DNA of 64,000 nt from Akkermansiaceae bacterium (GTDB taxonomy: Bacteria; Verrucomicrobiota; Verrucomicrobiia; Verrucomicrobiales; DEV007), in NCBI GenBank assembly GCA_024233085.1, contig JACKQC010000023.1, positions 19,942 to 83,941 of the forward strand, written 5' to 3'. Both the position numbers and the translations under genes were made by a program. The notes beneath the pieces are model-generated. The model was given only the letters and a program-made list of their open reading frames with translations. It was not told the origin of the DNA and did not search any database. Positions 62,176-64,000 of this stretch are shown here, one piece after another. The first letter of the stretch is position 1; every line of letters starts with the position of its first letter.

Positions 62176-64000
62176 TTAGCTCCCGAGCCAATGACTCACG
62201 TCGCCGGCCGCCGCGAAGGCGTCCGACACCCGGTAGGCGTCGCCGGCCGCCAGGGTCACCACCCGCCCGCTCGCCCGCCGCACACGGAAATGCAGCGGCC
62301 GTGAACCGGGGAAACGCGCCACCGCCGCCTTGATCGTTTCCAGCGCGTGGGCCGTGTCGCGGATCGAGTCGAGGGTCAGCACGATGGGCTCCGGACCCGC
62401 CGGCGCGCCGTGATGGGCCTGCGGCGGGCCGTTTGACGCGCCATTCCGACTCAACCCTGTCGGGTCGGCGACCATACCCTGTTGGGTCGGAGCCGGTTTC
62501 GCCACCGGCGGGGCGTCGGGGTCGACCTTGAGCAGCCCGATTTCCTGCGCGGTGAGGCGTTTCAGGTCGGAGCGGTTGTCCTCCTCGACCTTGGCCTTGA
62601 TCTGGATGACGGCGCCTTTCTCGAGAAGACGCGAGCAGTTCGAAAACGTCTCGCTCCAGACCATCAGCTCGGTGTTGCCGGAAAAATCCTCGAGAAACAC
62701 GACCGCGAAGGGTTTGCCGTCGCGCCGGGTGTATTTCACCTGCACCTCGCCGATGATGCCCGCGAAGCCGTAGTCGCGGCCGCCGGGTTTGAGGCGCTGG
62801 ATGTTGGCGATTTCCTGGAATTTTCCCGCCGCGATGGTGGCGCGGTATTTGTCGAGGGGATGGCCGGTGACGTAAAAGCCGAGCAGGTCCTTTTCGTGCG
62901 ACAGGTACTCCTCCTCGGTCCATTCGACGCGCTCCTCGTCGGAGACTTCGGGCGGCGGGGCGGCGGCCATCAGCTCGTTCATGTCGAAAAGCGAGGTCTG
63001 GCCGGCGGCGCGGTCGCGCTGGGCGGAACTCGAGCCCGCGATGATCTGGCCGACGCGCGAAAACATGGCGTCGCGCCGCTCCAGGGTGTGGTCGAAGGCG
63101 CCGGCCTTGATGAGGCTTTCGAGAATCTTGCGGTTCACGACGCGGGTGTCGAGGCGGGTGGCGAAGTCCTCCACGCCGGCGAAGTCCCCGTTGGCCCCGC
63201 GCTCGGCGATGGCGGCGGCCATGGCGCCCTCGCCGACATTCTTGATCGCGGCGAGACCGTAGCGGATGGCCCGGCCGCCGTCGGGGAGGGCTTCGGGGGC
63301 GAATTTCAGCGAGCTGCGGTTCACGTCCGGCGCGAGGATGCGGATGCCCATGCGCTGGCATTCGGCGACGAAGACGGAGATCTTGTCGGTGTTGTTGATT
63401 TCGTTGCTCAGCAGGGCGGCCATGAACTCGACCGGGTGGTTCGCCTTCAGGTAGGCGGTCTGGTAGCTGATGAGGCCGTAGGCGGCGGAGTGGGACTTGT
63501 TGAAGCCGTAGCCGGCGAATTTCTCCAGCAAGTCGAAGATTTCGTTGGCCTGTTTTTCCGCGATGTTGTTCACCGTCCCGCAGCCCTCGACGAATTTCTT
63601 GCGCTGCTTGGCCATTTCCTCGGGCTTCTTCTTGCCCATGGCGCGGCGCAGCAGGTCGGCCTCCCCGAGCGAGTAACCGGCGAGCAGGTTCGCGGCGCGC
63701 TGCACCTGCTCCTGGTAGATGAGAATGCCGAAGGTCTCCTCGCTGGTGTCCTTCAGCAGGGGATGGAGATACTTGACCTTGGCGGGGTTCTTTTTCCGCG
63801 CGATGAAGTCGGGAATCAGGTCCATCGGCCCCGGCCGGTAGAGCGCGATGAGGGCGATGATGTCCTCGATGCGGTTGACGTCGAACTGCCGGCAGAGGCT
63901 GACCATGCCGCCGGACTCCAACTGGAACACCCCGGTGGTCTCGCCGCGGTTCAGGAGCTGGAAGGTCGTCGCGTCGTCGAGCCCGACGTCGTGGATCGAG
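62176..64000 (-). CDS. dnaE: DNA polymerase III alpha subunit, 3' part (gene runs off the window)
   Basis: Replicative polymerase, C-terminal 600 or so residues; the PHP and palm regions lie beyond position 64000. Visible: FQLESGGMVSLCRQ, LIALYRPGPMDLIPDFIARK, GILIYQEQVQRAANLLAGYS, FAGYGFNKSHSAAYGLISYQ, then the fingers/beta-binding region with GQTSLFDM, and the OB domain (DYGFAGIIGEVQVKYTRRDG). Just after the OB domain, 15 codons (62446-62490; PTQQGMVADPTGLSR) are a palindromic repeat element inserted in frame in the linker before the C-terminal domain. The NusG paralogue follows 11 nt after the stop. Confidence 0.95.
   Translation of the reverse strand, partial: SIHDVGLDDATTFQLLNRGETTGVFQLESGGMVSLCRQFDVNRIEDIIALIALYRPGPMDLIPDFIARKKNPAKVKYLHPLLKDTSEETFGILIYQEQVQRAANLLAGYSLGEADLLRRAMGKKKPEEMAKQRKKFVEGCGTVNNIAEKQANEIFDLLEKFAGYGFNKSHSAAYGLISYQTAYLKANHPVEFMAALLSNEINNTDKISVFVAECQRMGIRILAPDVNRSSLKFAPEALPDGGRAIRYGLAAIKNVGEGAMAAAIAERGANGDFAGVEDFATRLDTRVVNRKILESLIKAGAFDHTLERRDAMFSRVGQIIAGSSSAQRDRAAGQTSLFDMNELMAAAPPPEVSDEERVEWTEEEYLSHEKDLLGFYVTGHPLDKYRATIAAGKFQEIANIQRLKPGGRDYGFAGIIGEVQVKYTRRDGKPFAVVFLEDFSGNTELMVWSETFSNCSRLLEKGAVIQIKAKVEEDNRSDLKRLTAQEIGLLKVDPDAPPVAKPAPTQQGMVADPTGLSRNGASNGPPQAHHGAPAGPEPIVLTLDSIRDTAHALETIKAAVARFPGSRPLHFRVRRASGRVVTLAAGDAYRVSDAFAAAGDVSHWLGS
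62446..62490. repeat. Palindromic repeat element, locus 8 (in frame inside dnaE)
   Basis: Two units in direct orientation, AACCCTGTCG (62453-62462) and TACCCTGTTG (62475-62484), 22 nt apart. The element is exactly 45 nt and codes for PTQQGMVADPTGLSR, keeping the dnaE frame. Confidence 0.9.

Noticed and set aside
1049..62490. CRISPR array or IS terminal repeats as explanation for the recurring palindrome
   Set aside because: The units are scattered singly or in twos and threes without unique regular spacers, and no cas or transposase gene is in the window.

Overview
The window is a chromosomal segment of a high-GC bacterium, most likely a Verrucomicrobiota member. The PSCyt1/DUF1549/DUF1553 (PSD1) protein next to a DUF1501 protein, the Tat-type Gfo/Idh/MocA oxidoreductases, DUF1080-ThuA, DUF4838 and sulfatase genes, and the exosortase/EpsI pair together are characteristic of that phylum. 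This is inference from gene content; no rRNA is present. Most genes look about 65-70% GC. Two stand out as AT-richer: the MFS transporter (1265-2698) and an orphan gene (17405-18799).

Layout. 1-4.7 kb: a membrane-anchored Pro/Ala-rich protein, an MFS transporter, a TauE-type permease and a CPA1 Na+/H+ antiporter. 4.8-9.2 kb: a RodZ-like protein and FtsK (minus strand). 9.5-12.5 kb: phosphomannose isomerase and asparagine synthase. 12.5-18.8 kb: a large coiled-coil protein with a duplicated C-terminal domain, a PrsW-type protease and the AT-rich orphan. 18.9-22.7 kb: an Lhr-family helicase and a GT4 glycosyltransferase. 22.7-35.7 kb: a catabolic/secreted block (sulfatase, Gfo/Idh/MocA, DUF1501, PSD1, DUF4838-CBM9), an EVE-domain protein and a ceramidase-like hydrolase. 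35.7-41.2 kb: a tightly coupled three-gene operon of unknown function (zinc-ribbon protein; 1065-aa membrane protein with fourteen exact-length octapeptide repeats; polytopic protein with a beta-sandwich tail). 41.4-44.6 kb: DUF1080-ThuA and a second Gfo/Idh/MocA gene ending in a strong terminator, then tRNA-Cys. 44.9-62.2 kb: an exopolysaccharide/LPS locus (GT4, GT26, membrane glycosyltransferase-like protein, EpsI, exosortase, two GT9, three methyltransferases, Wzy-like, GT2, flippase, GmhA, heptose kinase, NusG paralogue). 62.2-64 kb: the 3' part of dnaE.

The most distinctive feature is a family of short palindromic elements built on CAACAGGGTT/AACCCTGTTG. Eight loci occur in 64 kb. Each holds two or three units 22-23 bp apart, mostly just after stop codons. 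Two copies supply the stop codon and the last residues (TQQG) of unrelated proteins, one spans the manA start codon, and one sits in frame inside dnaE as exactly 15 codons. This resembles REP/BIME elements and the protein-coding palindromic elements of Rickettsia, but I cannot match it to a named family.

Gene functions fit a bacterium that makes a complex heptose-containing surface polysaccharide and degrades sulfated or complex polymers outside the cytoplasm. The NusG paralogue next to the polysaccharide genes, together with a terminator-shaped hairpin inside one of them, suggests processive antitermination of that locus.
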